In this document: in pieces, positions 18,743 through 29,226 of the stretch
Numbering within the stretch: the stretch's first letter is position 1
Layout: each line of letters starts with the position of its first letter
Origin: an uncultured bacterium
Lineage (GTDB): Bacteria; Patescibacteriota; Minisyncoccia; Phycocordibacterales; PALSA-1337
Length of the DNA: 35,767 bases
Direction of reading: 5' to 3'
Assembly (NCBI GenBank): GCA_903842025.1
Contig: CAIMKX010000001.1
Location: 1 to 35,767, forward strand
The notes under the pieces: model-generated
What the model was told of the DNA's origin: nothing
Databases searched by the model: none
Seen by the model: the letters and a program-made list of their open reading frames with translations, nothing else
Made by a program: the position numbers and the translations under genes

Positions 18743-19951
18743 TCATCCTCCAATCTTCTTCAAGTATTTCGGCAATTCATCAATAGGAATAATCTCTTGC
18801 GAATGAGTGTCATTCTTGCGGACGATGGCGGTGCGCTCGACAGCCTCCTTTTTGCCCATGACGATGACGTAGGGAGTGTGATGCTTCTCGACGGAAGAAA
18901 CTTGAGCGCCAAGGCGGTCTTTGGCAAGGGAAAGATAGAGAGGGATCTTCATCTTGCGGAGATTCTCAATGATCTCCAAGGAGAGGAGTTTTGATTCGAG
19001 GCCGAGCTGGACAAAGGAAGCGATCGGGCGTTTCATTTTCCTGACCGGTTTTCTCAGGCCCTCTTTGCCGCCTTTGAGAAGAAGGGAAAGGCCGACGCCC
19101 TGGACATCGCGCTTCATGGCCAGTTTTTTGGCCAGACTGTTGTAGCGCATGCCGTAGCCGAGGATCTGTTTGTTCTTGTCGGTGTTGACGATCGTGAAGA
19201 TCGTCTCGGCGCAGTATCGGCGGTTGCCGAGCAAGCCGTTGTTGACGCTGTAGGGTATCTTCAGGGCTTCGAAATATTCCAGAGTCTCTTCGAGATGGCG
19301 GCGGGCCGATTCTGAAAGGAAATCGAGGGCGCGCGGCGCCTTCTCATTGAGTTCCTGGCACTCCTTGTTGTGGCTGGCCAAAAGTTCAAAAGCGTCGGAT
19401 TTGAAAAGTTCCCGACAGACTGGTGGCATGATGTTGAGATTTTTGCGGTAATAAGCCGTCAGCTCTCGGGTGAAGCGGGCCAAAGAGTCCTTGTCACCAA
19501 TGGAGTTGATCTCCACAGAGGTCGATGAATATCCTTCTTCAGCCAAGATCGCTCGGCCGGTCTGGATAAGTATGGCTTCGGCGATCGGTCCGGAAGATCC
19601 CAGGATTTCCAGGTCGGCATAACGTTTTGGATTTGCTCCGCGGCAAGGATCTTTGAAGTAGAGCATGACCGGCTGAGGCAAGTTGTGCATATTTGATTCA
19701 TTGTACGTTCGGATCAAGGCGATTTTTTCCTCCACATGAAGCGGTAAATGGCCATGACTCTCCGTTTCGTCGTCGATATAGTCACCCTCGCTGAAATCCT
19801 TGGCGGCCTCAAGGTCGGCCTTGCCGATGGTCGGGCTTTTGATCGGCTGGAAACCGTAATAGACGGGGATCTCGCCGATCTTGTCCAGATTCTCAAAATT
19901 CATGAATTTCGAGTCGGCTGATTTTTTCTGTTTGGAATTGGATTCGTTCAT
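18743..19951 (-). CDS. HisRS-like class II aaRS paralog, catalytic motifs degenerate
   Basis: KECQELNEKAPRALDFLSESARRHLEETLEYFEALKIPYSVNNGLLGNRRYCAETIFTIV parallels HisRS; C-terminal anticodon-binding-like domain; no RGLDYYT. Confidence 0.75.
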   Translation of the reverse strand: MNESNSKQKKSADSKFMNFENLDKIGEIPVYYGFQPIKSPTIGKADLEAAKDFSEGDYIDDETESHGHLPLHVEEKIALIRTYNESNMHNLPQPVMLYFKDPCRGANPKRYADLEILGSSGPIAEAILIQTGRAILAEEGYSSTSVEINSIGDKDSLARFTRELTAYYRKNLNIMPPVCRELFKSDAFELLASHNKECQELNEKAPRALDFLSESARRHLEETLEYFEALKIPYSVNNGLLGNRRYCAETIFTIVNTDKNKQILGYGMRYNSLAKKLAMKRDVQGVGLSLLLKGGKEGLRKPVRKMKRPIASFVQLGLESKLLSLEIIENLRKMKIPLYLSLAKDRLGAQVSSVEKHHTPYVIVMGKKEAVERTAIVRKNDTHSQEIIPIDELPKYLKKIGG

Positions 19952-19960
19952 GTTTGTGGA

Positions 19961-20536
19961 TTATTCATTAAACTTTCCCGGTAAGATCGACAATGTTGTA
20001 ATGGGCAAAAGACGGAGGATGGGTCGGCCGACGATAAAGCGCTTGTCCAAGTTGCCCCAGACTCTGGAATCGGAGCTTTGGTTGCGGTTGTCGCCCATGA
20101 CGAAATACTCGTTCGGTCCGAGATTGGTCGACAATGTATCATGCGAGGCGTGAATCGGGTCGAGGTAATCCTCGACAAGCTCGGTCGTTGTGGCCGCCGG
20201 TCCGGAACTCGTAACGAAGATCCGACCATCGTTGATCTGGACTTTCTCATTGGGTAAACCGATGATGCGTTTGATGTAATAGATGCTGGGATTATTTGGA
20301 TATTTGAAGATGACGACATCACCACGGGTCGGCTTCTCAAATCTGTAAGTCAGGCGGTCGACTATGAGGAACTGACCGGTGGCGAATGTCGGGTCCATGG
20401 AAGCACCATCGACGATGAACGGTTCGGCGATGAAATAACGGACGGGGAGGGCGATCAAAAGCGCGATGAAGATGACACTGACCCACTCGCGGACATTTTC
20501 CCAAATAGTCCTAAAGGTAGTGTCGCCAGACTGCAT
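19961..20536 (-). CDS. lepB: Signal peptidase I (ORF open to 20557)
   Basis: FIVDGASMDPTFATGQFLIVD, RGDVVIFKYP, YIKRIIGLPNE, YFVMGDNRNQSSDSR. Confidence 0.95.
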   Translation of the reverse strand: MQSGDTTFRTIWENVREWVSVIFIALLIALPVRYFIAEPFIVDGASMDPTFATGQFLIVDRLTYRFEKPTRGDVVIFKYPNNPSIYYIKRIIGLPNEKVQINDGRIFVTSSGPAATTTELVEDYLDPIHASHDTLSTNLGPNEYFVMGDNRNQSSDSRVWGNLDKRFIVGRPILRLLPITTLSILPGKFNE

Positions 20537-20591
20537 AATGGAGCCATTATAGCGCATTTTTTGCCATAATGCAAATTTCAGAAAAATATAC

Positions 20592-20597
20592 TATAAT
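20592..20597 (+). promoter_or_regulatory. -10 TATAAT, 6 nt before the pth ATG
   Basis: TATAAT-CGAGAT-ATG. Confidence 0.6.
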
Positions 20598-20603
20598 CGA
20601 GAT

Positions 20604-21200
20604 ATGCCTTACATCATCGCTGGCCTGGGCAATCCAGGGGAAGAATATGCAAATACGCGCCACAACACCGGGCGCTTGGTTTTGGATTTTATAAGGAAGG
20701 AAAACGGTGACGAAGAATTCAAGCTCAATAAAAAAATCGATGCTTTGACGGCTGATTGTAAAATTGGAAAAGAGAAGGTCAACTTGATCGCTCCGGAAAC
20801 ATTCATGAATAATTCCGGCAAGGCAGTCAGTCTATTAGTAAAAAGCATCAAAGCCGCTGAAAAATTGATCGTTATCTATGATGATTTCAGCCTGCCTCTC
20901 GGTCGTATGAGGATTTCCTACAATCGGAGCTCTGGCGGGCACAATGGTCTGGAGTCGATTATCAAGGCTGTGAAGACCGAGGCTTTCATCCGTATTAGAA
21001 TTGGTACTGCGTCAGAAAACGCCAAAGGCAACGCCAAGCTTATTCATGGAGAAGAAAAGATTGAGAAGTTTATTTTGGGCAAATTCAAGGATGACGAGTT
21101 AAAGACTTTGAAAAAGGTTTCCAAGAATGTAAATGAGGCCGTGGCGATGATCATCAGAGAAGGGAGAGAAAAGGCGATGAGTGTGTGGAATGGAATGTAA
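20604..21200 (+). CDS. pth: Peptidyl-tRNA hydrolase
   Basis: IAGLGNPGEEYANTRHNTGRLVLD, PETFMNNSGKAV, YDDFSLPLGRMRI, GGHNGLESI. Confidence 0.95.
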   Translation: MPYIIAGLGNPGEEYANTRHNTGRLVLDFIRKENGDEEFKLNKKIDALTADCKIGKEKVNLIAPETFMNNSGKAVSLLVKSIKAAEKLIVIYDDFSLPLGRMRISYNRSSGGHNGLESIIKAVKTEAFIRIRIGTASENAKGNAKLIHGEEKIEKFILGKFKDDELKTLKKVSKNVNEAVAMIIREGREKAMSVWNGM

Positions 21201-21205
21201 TCATC

Positions 21206-21444
21206 CAAAAAATCCCCCGTCCTTCGGCTCACGCCTCAGGACACCCCCTTTTTCAAAGTGGGATCCTCCTCTCAAACTGCTTATTGAGTATAACTCGCTT
21301 TGACTCTAATAATTCATTGTGTTTAATTCTTAACCTAGAGAGTATTTGAACAATAGCGATCAGTATTGCAATAGCTGTACGTTGGAGAATCCTCCTTTGA
21401 AAAAGGAGGTGGCTCTGAGCGAAGCGAAGAGACGGAGGATTTTC
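21206..21444. repeat. Family-2 inverted-repeat element, long-interior variant
   Basis: aaatcccccgtccttcggctcacgcctcaggacaccccctttttcaaagtgggatcctcc ... gaatcctcctttgaaaaaggaggtggctctgagcgaagcg. Confidence 0.9.
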
Positions 21445-21467
21445 TAGATCGAAATACGAGGCTTAAT

Positions 21468-22709
21468 TTACTTCTTCTCCCCGGTATACGACAATGCCAT
21501 CTTTTGCTCTTTGGGATCGAATAGGGAAATCTTGAAATCATAAGTCTTGCCCAATTCCAAAGTTTTCCTCAACTTCTCTTCTGAACCAAATTCGGAGACG
21601 TGAACCAGACCGGCGACGCCTTCCTCGATGGAAGCCAGGGCACCGTGTTTGTTGAATTTGATGATGACGCCGGAGACGAGCATGTCCTTCTTGTATTTCT
21701 TGGCGGCTTCGGTCCAAGGATTCGGCTTGAGCTGTTTCAAAGACAGGGAAATCTTGCCATCTTTGATCTCGATGATCTTGGCCTTGATATTCTGGCCGAC
21801 TTTGACGAAGTTTCTCGGATCGTCAACCAGTCCCCAGTCGATCTCTGAAATGTGGATGAGTCCTTCCAAACCTTCCTCAAGCTTGACGAAGACCCCGAAG
21901 TCGACGACTCCGGTGATGGTCCCTTCAACCTCATCGCCGATCTCGTACTTGCTGACGATCTTTTCCTTTTCCTTGGTCTCAGAGCCTTTCTCGGAGAAGA
22001 TCAGTTTGCCTTCCTTGGGATCGGCGGTAATGATGGACAACTGGAGTCGGGTGCCGACCAACTTCTTCAATTCATCGAGGATCTTATCCTTGTCGCCGTC
22101 AGCGATCCTCGGGTAGTGATCAGTCTTGAGTTGGGAAGCCGGAAGGAATCCGACAATGCCTTGCCATTCGATGAGAAGACCGCCTTTGTTGGCTTCCTTG
22201 ACCGGAAGATCGAGGATCTTCTTTTCTCTGATGGCAACCTCGGCTTCATTCCAGATCAGGGCTTGGCGGGCTTCCTTCAGGGAAAGTTCGTAATAACCTT
22301 CCTCATGGGCGGTGTCGACGATCTTGGCGGCGACGACATCGCCGACGTTGATCTTCTTGATGACATCGCGGGCGATGATGAATTCACGGCCGTAGATAAT
22401 ACCGGTGCCAAAAGGCGCCAAGTCAACATAAACAGCTGACTTTTCCAAAGCAATGACCGGACCTTCGACGAGGTCGCCGATGATCGGCGGATTCTTCATC
22501 GTAGCGGACAATTTGCCCATGGCGCTCTCTTTTTGCGCCTCGGTAAGTTCCATGTCGCCTTTGATTTTTGGCGTGGATTCTTTTGTAGAAACCGGCTTCT
22601 TTGAAATCTTGGCCTTTGTTGTTGCTTCGACTTTTTCTATTTCTTTCGATTCGACAACTTCTGTTTCAGACTTGCGACCTGTAAGGGTCTCTTTTAATTT
22701 CTTGAACAT
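21468..22709 (-). CDS. rpsA: Ribosomal protein S1-like protein (multiple S1 domains)
   Basis: GDEVEGTITGVVDFGVFVKLEEGLEGLIHISEIDW and further S1 repeats. Confidence 0.9.
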   Translation of the reverse strand: MFKKLKETLTGRKSETEVVESKEIEKVEATTKAKISKKPVSTKESTPKIKGDMELTEAQKESAMGKLSATMKNPPIIGDLVEGPVIALEKSAVYVDLAPFGTGIIYGREFIIARDVIKKINVGDVVAAKIVDTAHEEGYYELSLKEARQALIWNEAEVAIREKKILDLPVKEANKGGLLIEWQGIVGFLPASQLKTDHYPRIADGDKDKILDELKKLVGTRLQLSIITADPKEGKLIFSEKGSETKEKEKIVSKYEIGDEVEGTITGVVDFGVFVKLEEGLEGLIHISEIDWGLVDDPRNFVKVGQNIKAKIIEIKDGKISLSLKQLKPNPWTEAAKKYKKDMLVSGVIIKFNKHGALASIEEGVAGLVHVSEFGSEEKLRKTLELGKTYDFKISLFDPKEQKMALSYTGEKK

Positions 22710-22912
22710 ATTTGTGTCTCCGCTCCGCTTTTTAGTTGATTAATAATTAAGTGCGGGATAACGCGAGACTATTAAAACGGCCGCTTGCCGCATAGCCAGA
22801 ATCTACCATTTATGTGTGATTTTGTCTACTTTTTTAAAGCGGTATTGAGTATGCGTTTGAAGGGACTAGGGACTAGGTTCTAGGGACTAGGTTGTTGAAT
22901 AAGATTATCTCG

Positions 22913-25204
22913 TTAGAAATCTATAAAAGGGAAGAATATGCGGCTGAAAACTTCAAAGATGTTGGCGGTCATATTCTGATCAAATGTCAAAGCTGTCGGC
23001 AAACTTGAGGGAGAGGGCGACGGATAGGATGAATTTCGGGGTGACGGAGAAGTATTTGGTGATACTGAAACTGAGGCGCTAGGAGAAGCCGTCGGGGTGA
23101 CGCTTGGAGTTGGGCTGGGTGAAGGGAAAATACTGACTGAAGGCAAAGAAGTGAAGCTTGGTGCCGGTGAATTGGACTGGATCGGAATCTGAGAGGGAAC
23201 CGGCACTGCTGAATTTGACGGTGTTGGCAATTGGGAAGGAGTCGGATGAATAGTTGCCAAAGGCGAACTTGAAGGCTTAGGCGTATTGGTCGGAATTGTC
23301 GAGACTTGTGGGGAAACGTTCGGAACATTCAAAACTGTCGGTGATGGCGATTGAACATTCGCGCACGTCTTCCCAGTCCAGATGAAATTGGCCGGACAAA
23401 TCACAGAGACTGGACTATTTGATGGAGCTGGCACCAAAGAGGTATTGAAGGTTGGGATTGAAGAAGATTTGGGTGACGGCAGATTGACCTTCGGGGTATT
23501 GGCCGGAACGCCGGTCACTGTTTCGATGACCGTTGAGATCGTCGAGGAAACCAAGCTCTTCATCTTTTGGAAAAAGCTCTTTTGAGACTGCTGTGCGGAA
23601 GTTATTGGCAAAAAGTTTACTGAAGGTGAAGGTGACGCGTTGAAAAGAAGACTGGCGTTTGCTGCAGAATACAACTGTCCATCGATTGTCCCGTCTTCAG
23701 AGAAATCTTCTGAGATTGTGTAATCATTGATCGAAGACGCTGGATTAATATTTGTCGAAGAAACTGATATCGAATCAGCGGCGGCCGCCAAATTATCCGT
23801 CCGGTCTTCATTTGAATCGGAGATCAGGCTATTGCCCATTTTCTTGCAATCAGGCCAATATTTATAAGCTTCGCCGCCTTTGATGGCCGCTAGAATGTAA
23901 CCGCAGCTCACGACGTTGAACCTGGACGAGCCGGAGACGTCGTTCATGATGCTGACGTTTGAAGGCCGATAGAGATCTGGCAGGCTGCAACCTTCTAGTT
24001 TGGTGGATCCGTAAGGAGTTTTGACGTCATATATGTAGCCAACAGGTGCATTCGAATCCGGTTTCCTACTGCAATTTGTTTCAACCAAACTGAAGTTTCC
24101 CGAGCCATTTTTATACGGGTATTCATCGTTCAAACCGGCAAAGGTGTGGGAAAATTCGTGCAAAGACACCATATTGACGTTCTTTTTTGATCTAGGGTTT
24201 ATGATCGCTCCGGACGCTTGGCCAGGGAAGGCGATGCCGGCGTTGCCGGCGCTTGAGAGCGATGATGAATAAACGAGCCTGATTCCCGGGCAAGCATTGA
24301 CACCATTGAAATGGGCGTTGAAAGCCGCGGCCTTTGCTCCATATTTGTCTCCGGCTTGGGCGATGCTAAGGAGCATGTCGAGCCCGTCGGGATATTGTCC
24401 GAGGTCAGTGATGATTGAAAAAGCGGCGACATTGGATTTGTATGGCTGAATGGCTACCAAGGCTTTTGACCAGAAATCATCACTGAGTTTGAAAATATCG
24501 GCCACAGCCAAACCGGCGCTTTGTCCTCTTACAAAAGCAATTTGATTTGAGCCATTGCCGGCGATCGGAGCGCAAAGTCCGAAAGCCGCACCAGCTGAAG
24601 ATTTTGCAATCGTCCCGTCATTTTGCGGAATTTCGACGACAATATCCGCCGGAATATTATTTTCCGTGGCGGTAATCAACTTTTCCAGTTTTTCTTTGCT
24701 GGCGATCCCATCCGGCCAGCCTTTGATTTTCCATTCATATATCGGTTGCGTCTTGTCGTCACTTCCATCGGGATTTATTACATATTTGTCGTTCCAGACG
24801 AAAGTCCCCGGACCGACCAGGATTTCATTATTTAATTGGAGAGAAACCTTCCAAGGCAATGAACTCGGCGGAGTGGTCGAATAATCGGACGGCTTGTCTG
24901 TATAGCAGAAGCCAAATTGGGGAACGATCTGGACAATAAGATCGTAAATAGGAGTCAAAGGCAAATCAGGAGTCGAACGGGTCTTTTTCATCATTGCTTG
25001 AAATGACGGGTCGACGATCATGTCCAATGAATTGCCTTTAATCCCAGTCGGGTAATTGTATTTTCCGTTGGGCGTAATGTTTTCCGGGCAGGGACCTTGG
25101 CCGTAACGGATGACGGAAGTATTTTGGGCGAGGGTTTTGGGGGCGAAGAAGGTTGAACTGAGGAGGATAGTTGAGAGGATCAAGAATAATCTTTGAACGC
25201 GCAT
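22913..25204 (-). CDS. Secreted M64-like metallopeptidase with long Pro/Ser/Thr-rich stalk
   Basis: Signal peptide; MVSLHEFSHTFAGLNDEYP; PSPSPTPSVTPTASPSAS low complexity; hydrophobic C-terminus; TATAAT-TAAGCC-ATG. Confidence 0.75.
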   Translation of the reverse strand: MRVQRLFLILSTILLSSTFFAPKTLAQNTSVIRYGQGPCPENITPNGKYNYPTGIKGNSLDMIVDPSFQAMMKKTRSTPDLPLTPIYDLIVQIVPQFGFCYTDKPSDYSTTPPSSLPWKVSLQLNNEILVGPGTFVWNDKYVINPDGSDDKTQPIYEWKIKGWPDGIASKEKLEKLITATENNIPADIVVEIPQNDGTIAKSSAGAAFGLCAPIAGNGSNQIAFVRGQSAGLAVADIFKLSDDFWSKALVAIQPYKSNVAAFSIITDLGQYPDGLDMLLSIAQAGDKYGAKAAAFNAHFNGVNACPGIRLVYSSSLSSAGNAGIAFPGQASGAIINPRSKKNVNMVSLHEFSHTFAGLNDEYPYKNGSGNFSLVETNCSRKPDSNAPVGYIYDVKTPYGSTKLEGCSLPDLYRPSNVSIMNDVSGSSRFNVVSCGYILAAIKGGEAYKYWPDCKKMGNSLISDSNEDRTDNLAAAADSISVSSTNINPASSINDYTISEDFSEDGTIDGQLYSAANASLLFNASPSPSVNFLPITSAQQSQKSFFQKMKSLVSSTISTVIETVTGVPANTPKVNLPSPKSSSIPTFNTSLVPAPSNSPVSVICPANFIWTGKTCANVQSPSPTVLNVPNVSPQVSTIPTNTPKPSSSPLATIHPTPSQLPTPSNSAVPVPSQIPIQSNSPAPSFTSLPSVSIFPSPSPTPSVTPTASPSASVSVSPNTSPSPRNSSYPSPSPSSLPTALTFDQNMTANIFEVFSRIFFPFIDF

Positions 25205-25232
25205 GGCTTAATTATACAGCAAAAAGAAAGTA

Positions 25233-25241
25233 TGCTAAATT
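25233..25241 (+). promoter_or_regulatory. Extended -10 (TGCTAAATT), 6 nt before ATG 25248
   Basis: TGC-TAAATT-ACCTCT-ATG. Confidence 0.5.
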
Positions 25242-25247
25242 ACCTCT

Positions 25248-25880
25248 ATGATAATAACCTATCTCGGTGGCGAATTCGTGAAGATCCAATTTGGCGACAC
25301 TATTCTAGCCTTCAATCCGGTTTCCAAGGATTCGCAGTTGAAGACGGCCAAATTTGGTGCTGATATTGTTCTCTGCAGTCTCAACCACTTGGACATGAAT
25401 GGTGTCGATCAGGTGACATTTGGCGACAAAAAACCTTTTGTTGTGAGCGGTCCCGGTGAATATGAGATCAAGGATGTCTTCATAAAAGGTTTGTCGTCAC
25501 AATCAGGCTACGACGGCGAGAAGCGGATCAATACCATATATACGGTGGCTCTTGAAGGAATGAACATTTGTTTTCTTGGTGCGGTCAACACTCCGGAATT
25601 GCCCAAGGATACCGATGAGGCGATCGAAGCTGTCGACATTCTTTTTGTGCCGATCGGCGGCGGAGGCGTTTTGGAGCCGTCCAATGCCTACAAGTTGGCT
25701 GTTTCGATTGAGCCGAAAATAATCATCCCTATCCATTACGGAGACATCGGCATGAAGGACGCCCTCAAAGCCTTTCTCAAGGAAGCCGGCGAAAATCCAA
25801 AACCTGAGTCGAGATTAACTTTAAAGAAAAAAGACTTGGAAGGCAAAGAAGCCGATGTTGTGGTCCTTGAACAAGAATAA
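25248..25880 (+). CDS. MBL-fold metal-dependent hydrolase-like protein (UlaG/lactamase_B_3-like)
   Basis: ITYLGGEFVKIQFGDTILAFNP...DIVLCSLNH...VVSGPGEYEI...IIPIHYGD. Confidence 0.75.
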   Translation: MIITYLGGEFVKIQFGDTILAFNPVSKDSQLKTAKFGADIVLCSLNHLDMNGVDQVTFGDKKPFVVSGPGEYEIKDVFIKGLSSQSGYDGEKRINTIYTVALEGMNICFLGAVNTPELPKDTDEAIEAVDILFVPIGGGGVLEPSNAYKLAVSIEPKIIIPIHYGDIGMKDALKAFLKEAGENPKPESRLTLKKKDLEGKEADVVVLEQE

Positions 25881-25954
25881 GAGCTATTCTCCACAGATTA
25901 GCGATTGCTTGTCTTAAAAAGTAGTATAATGATCTTGTACTGGATATTACAATC

Positions 25955-26254
25955 ATGTCTTTCCAAACTTTTCTTGAAGATCTAAGAGCCAAACCCGAGC
26001 ATATTCGCACTCGTTATGCTTTTCTGACAGCCTTTGGATTTACCGCTATTGTCGCGGCCTTTTGGTTACATTCCTTTTCATTCTTTAATGAAGGCTCCCA
26101 AGCCGCGGTGGCGGCCGCCATCAATAAGACCGGCACTCCGGGTCAGTCTCTCATAGCGGGGGTTGGCTCTTTTGCGACTGATATAAAAGAGATTATTTTT
26201 GGTTCAAAAAAAGTCACTTATACGAGCGTCGAAGTGAGGCCGGGGAAGAGATAA
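25955..26254 (+). CDS. Small single-TM hypothetical protein
   Basis: Upstream TATAAT at 25925-25930; hydrophobic AFLTAFGFTAIVAAFWL. Confidence 0.55.
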   Translation: MSFQTFLEDLRAKPEHIRTRYAFLTAFGFTAIVAAFWLHSFSFFNEGSQAAVAAAINKTGTPGQSLIAGVGSFATDIKEIIFGSKKVTYTSVEVRPGKR

Positions 26255-26261
26255 TTTTGCT

Positions 26262-26442
26262 TGTCATTCCCGCGAAGGCGGGAATCCAGTGTTGAATGTC
26301 AAATGTCAAATTTCCAATGACAAATCAATGTCAAAATCCAAAATCCAAATTTTGACATTTGAGCTTTGGATTTGATTGGAAATTTGTCATTTGGATTTTG
26401 TCATTTGTAATATCCTGGATTCCCGCTTTCGCGGGAATGACA
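26262..26442. repeat. Family-1 inverted-repeat element with nested AAATCCAAA interior, upstream of gyrA
   Basis: TGTCATTCCCGCGAAGGCGGGAATCCAGTGTTGAATG ... CCTGGATTCCCGCTTTCGCGGGAATGACA. Confidence 0.95.
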
Positions 26443-26494
26443 CAAAAACAATTACTTGGAAAAATGACCATATTTATGCTAAGCTTTTCTCAAT

Positions 26495-28975
26495 ATGGCC
26501 AAGAAACCCGGAGATGAAAAGTCCAATCAAGAGGCGGTTGACGCACGAAATGGCGCCGGCATAGTCTCGCGCAACATTTCGACCGAGATGCGCGAGTCAT
26601 ATCTAGACTACGCGATGTCCGTCATCACCGCCCGCGCTCTGCCGGACGTTCGTGACGGTTTGAAGCCGGTTCATCGCCGTATTCTTTACACTATGCACGA
26701 GCTCAACCTCTCGCCCGGTGGCAAGACCAGAAAGTCCGCCAAGATCGTTGGAGACGTGACCGGTAACTATCACCCTCACGGCGACGTGGCGGTTTACGAA
26801 TCTCTTGTCAATCTCATTCAACCATTCCGCATGCGCTATCCTCTGGGCATCGGTCAAGGTAACTTCGGCTCGCTTGATGGCGATCCGGCTGCCGCACCAC
26901 GTTATACCGAAGCCAAAATGTCCCGCATCTCTTCGGAGCTTTTGCGCGACATAGACAAAGACACCGTCGACTTTCGTCCTAACTACGAGGGTACTCGCAC
27001 CGAACCGATCGTCTTGCCGGCATCGGTTCCGAACCTTCTCTTGAATGGCACGCTCGGGATCGCCGTCGGTATGGCCACCAATATCGCTCCGCACAATCTG
27101 CGAGAAGTCGTCGATGCCACTTCTCATCTATTGGAAAACAGTGACGCCACAACCGAGGATCTGATGCAATTCATCAAAGGTCCGGACTTTCCAACTGGCG
27201 CGGTTATGTACGGCCAGAAAGATATTCTCCATGCCTATACAACCGGCCGCGGCGGCATTACCGTTCGCGGCGAAGCGGAAATCATCGAGGATAAAAAGGG
27301 TCAATTCCAAATCATCATCACTTCTATCCCGTATCGCGTCAACAAAGCCGAGCTTATCACCAAGATCGCCGATATGGTCCGTGAGAAGACTCTCGAAGGC
27401 ATCAGGGCTTTGCGTGACGAATCAACCGAGGATGTTCGCATCGTGATCGATCTGAAGCAAGGTTCATATCCGGAAAAGATTCTAAATCAACTCTACAAGC
27501 ATACTCAACTCGAGGATGCTTTTCATGTGAATACCGTCGCTCTCATTGACGGTGTTCCGCACACGCTTTCCTTGAAATCAATTTTGGAGGAATTTATCAA
27601 GCACCGGATTATCGTCATTCGTCGCCGTACTCAGTTTGACCTGACGAAAGCTGAAGATCGCGAGCATATTCTCCTTGGTTTGAAGAAAGCTCTTGATCAC
27701 ATTGACGAAATAATCACTCTTATTCGTGGTTCCAAGGACGCTGTCGAAGCTCATGCCAATCTCATAAAGAAGTTCAAATTTAGCGACAAGCAAGCCACGG
27801 CTATTCTGGAAATGAAATTGCAAAAGCTGGCCGGTTTGGAGCGCAAGAAAGTCCTTGACGAATTGGCCGAAGTTCAGGATCTCATTGCTCGTCTCAAAGA
27901 GCTTTTGGGTAGCGAGAAGAAAGTACGAGCTCTCATTAAGACTGAATTGGCAGAAATCAAGGAGAAGTACGGCGATGACCGCCGGACCAAAATAGTTAAG
28001 CATGGCGTCAAAGACTTTAATCCTGAGGACCTTATCGCCGACGAAGAATCGGTCCTTGTCTTGACAAAAGGTGGCTATATCAAGAGGACGAATCCCGATG
28101 AATATCGCAAGCAGAAGCGCGGTGGTGTCGGCGTCGTCGACCTTGATACCAAAGAGGAGGATTTTATTTCCCATTTGATCTTTGCCTCAACCCATAATGA
28201 TCTTTTGTTCTTCACTGACAAAGGCAAGGCTTATCAGATCAAGATGTACGATATTCCGGAAGGCAAACGGGCGACCAAAGGCAAGTCGGTCATGAACTTC
28301 CTTTCTTTGGCTGAAGGCGAAAAGGTCACTTCTATTTTGCCGATGCCCAATGACAAGAAGACCGCTGAAGGATTGGATCTCATGATGGTCACCAAAGGCG
28401 GCACCGGCAAGAAGACTTCGGCTAAACATTTCCATGATGTCCGCCGTTCGGGACTGATCGCAATATCTCTCGATGCCGGCGATGAGCTTATTTCCGCTTC
28501 CTTTATTTCCAAAAATGACGAGATAGTCATTGCTACCAAAGAAGGTCAGTCCATCCGCTTCAAGGAAAGCGACGTTCGCGAAATGGGACGCAATGCCGGC
28601 GGTGTCCGTGTGATTAAATTGACAAAAGATGACGCGGTTATTTCCGCTGATATTGTTTCCAAGAACGCCAAGAATCCCGCTCTCTTCGTGATGGGCGGGA
28701 ATGGTTATGGCAAGAAGACCCGTTTGGTTGAATACAAGACGCAAAATCGTGGCGGTTCCGGAATCTTGACTATGAAAGTTACGGCTAAGACCGGTTCGCT
28801 TATGGCTGCAAAAGTTGTAACAGATGATGTTGAAGAGGTTGTGGCCATGTCCAAGAAAAGTCAGGTCATTCGCGTTGATCTTCGGGAGATTCCAACTCTC
28901 GGTCGTTCGACCCAAGGGGTCAGAGTTATGAAGCTCAGGGAAGGGGATTCATTGGCGAGTCTGATATGTTTGTAA
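26495..28975 (+). CDS. gyrA: DNA gyrase subunit A
   Basis: [39 protein letters not shown], GyrA-box-like QKRGGVG. Confidence 0.95.
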   Translation: MAKKPGDEKSNQEAVDARNGAGIVSRNISTEMRESYLDYAMSVITARALPDVRDGLKPVHRRILYTMHELNLSPGGKTRKSAKIVGDVTGNYHPHGDVAVYESLVNLIQPFRMRYPLGIGQGNFGSLDGDPAAAPRYTEAKMSRISSELLRDIDKDTVDFRPNYEGTRTEPIVLPASVPNLLLNGTLGIAVGMATNIAPHNLREVVDATSHLLENSDATTEDLMQFIKGPDFPTGAVMYGQKDILHAYTTGRGGITVRGEAEIIEDKKGQFQIIITSIPYRVNKAELITKIADMVREKTLEGIRALRDESTEDVRIVIDLKQGSYPEKILNQLYKHTQLEDAFHVNTVALIDGVPHTLSLKSILEEFIKHRIIVIRRRTQFDLTKAEDREHILLGLKKALDHIDEIITLIRGSKDAVEAHANLIKKFKFSDKQATAILEMKLQKLAGLERKKVLDELAEVQDLIARLKELLGSEKKVRALIKTELAEIKEKYGDDRRTKIVKHGVKDFNPEDLIADEESVLVLTKGGYIKRTNPDEYRKQKRGGVGVVDLDTKEEDFISHLIFASTHNDLLFFTDKGKAYQIKMYDIPEGKRATKGKSVMNFLSLAEGEKVTSILPMPNDKKTAEGLDLMMVTKGGTGKKTSAKHFHDVRRSGLIAISLDAGDELISASFISKNDEIVIATKEGQSIRFKESDVREMGRNAGGVRVIKLTKDDAVISADIVSKNAKNPALFVMGGNGYGKKTRLVEYKTQNRGGSGILTMKVTAKTGSLMAAKVVTDDVEEVVAMSKKSQVIRVDLREIPTLGRSTQGVRVMKLREGDSLASLICL

Positions 28976-28996
28976 GCTATTGAATGAACAGTGGAT

Positions 28997-29028
28997 AAAA
29001 ACAAGACCCGCCGAAGCGGGTTTTGTTT
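28997..29028. terminator. Bidirectional terminator after gyrA and after the tRNA-like RNA
   Basis: AAAACAAGACCCGCCGAAGCGGGTTTTGTTT. Confidence 0.85.
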
Positions 29029-29126
29029 AGGATTTTACGGGTTTTTTCTCAACCTCATCCTGTCAGCTGATTAAAGTATATACCCAAAAAGAATGTTGTC
29101 AACCTTCTCTAGTTCTTCGAATAGTA

Positions 29127-29200
29127 GTGGACCCGACGGGAGTCGAACCCGTAAAACCTCAGCTGACAGGATGAGGGCGGAGACCGTTCCGCGGGCCCAC
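29127..29200 (-). ncRNA. tRNA-like RNA, non-canonical anticodon arm (possible degenerate or structured regulatory tRNA)
   Basis: Minus strand: GTGGGCCCG/CGGGTCCAC 9-bp stem, ACGGG-TTCGACT-CCCGT T-arm, CGGA-ACGGTC-TCCG D-like arm, CCTCA-(10 nt)-TGAGG arm; TATAAT at 29227-29232. Confidence 0.55.
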
Positions 29201-29226
29201 GAACGAAGTTAATCGTTCTGAGCCTG

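Noticed and set aside
18743-19951. HisZ annotation
   Set aside because: HisZ acts with HisG; no histidine biosynthesis genes are visible, so only 'HisRS-like paralog' is supported.
21852-22439. + strand ORF (195 aa)
   Set aside because: Antisense to rpsA; no independent support.
28187-28915. Minus ORF (242 aa), also 26603-27127 and 27578-28174
   Set aside because: Antisense shadow of gyrA.
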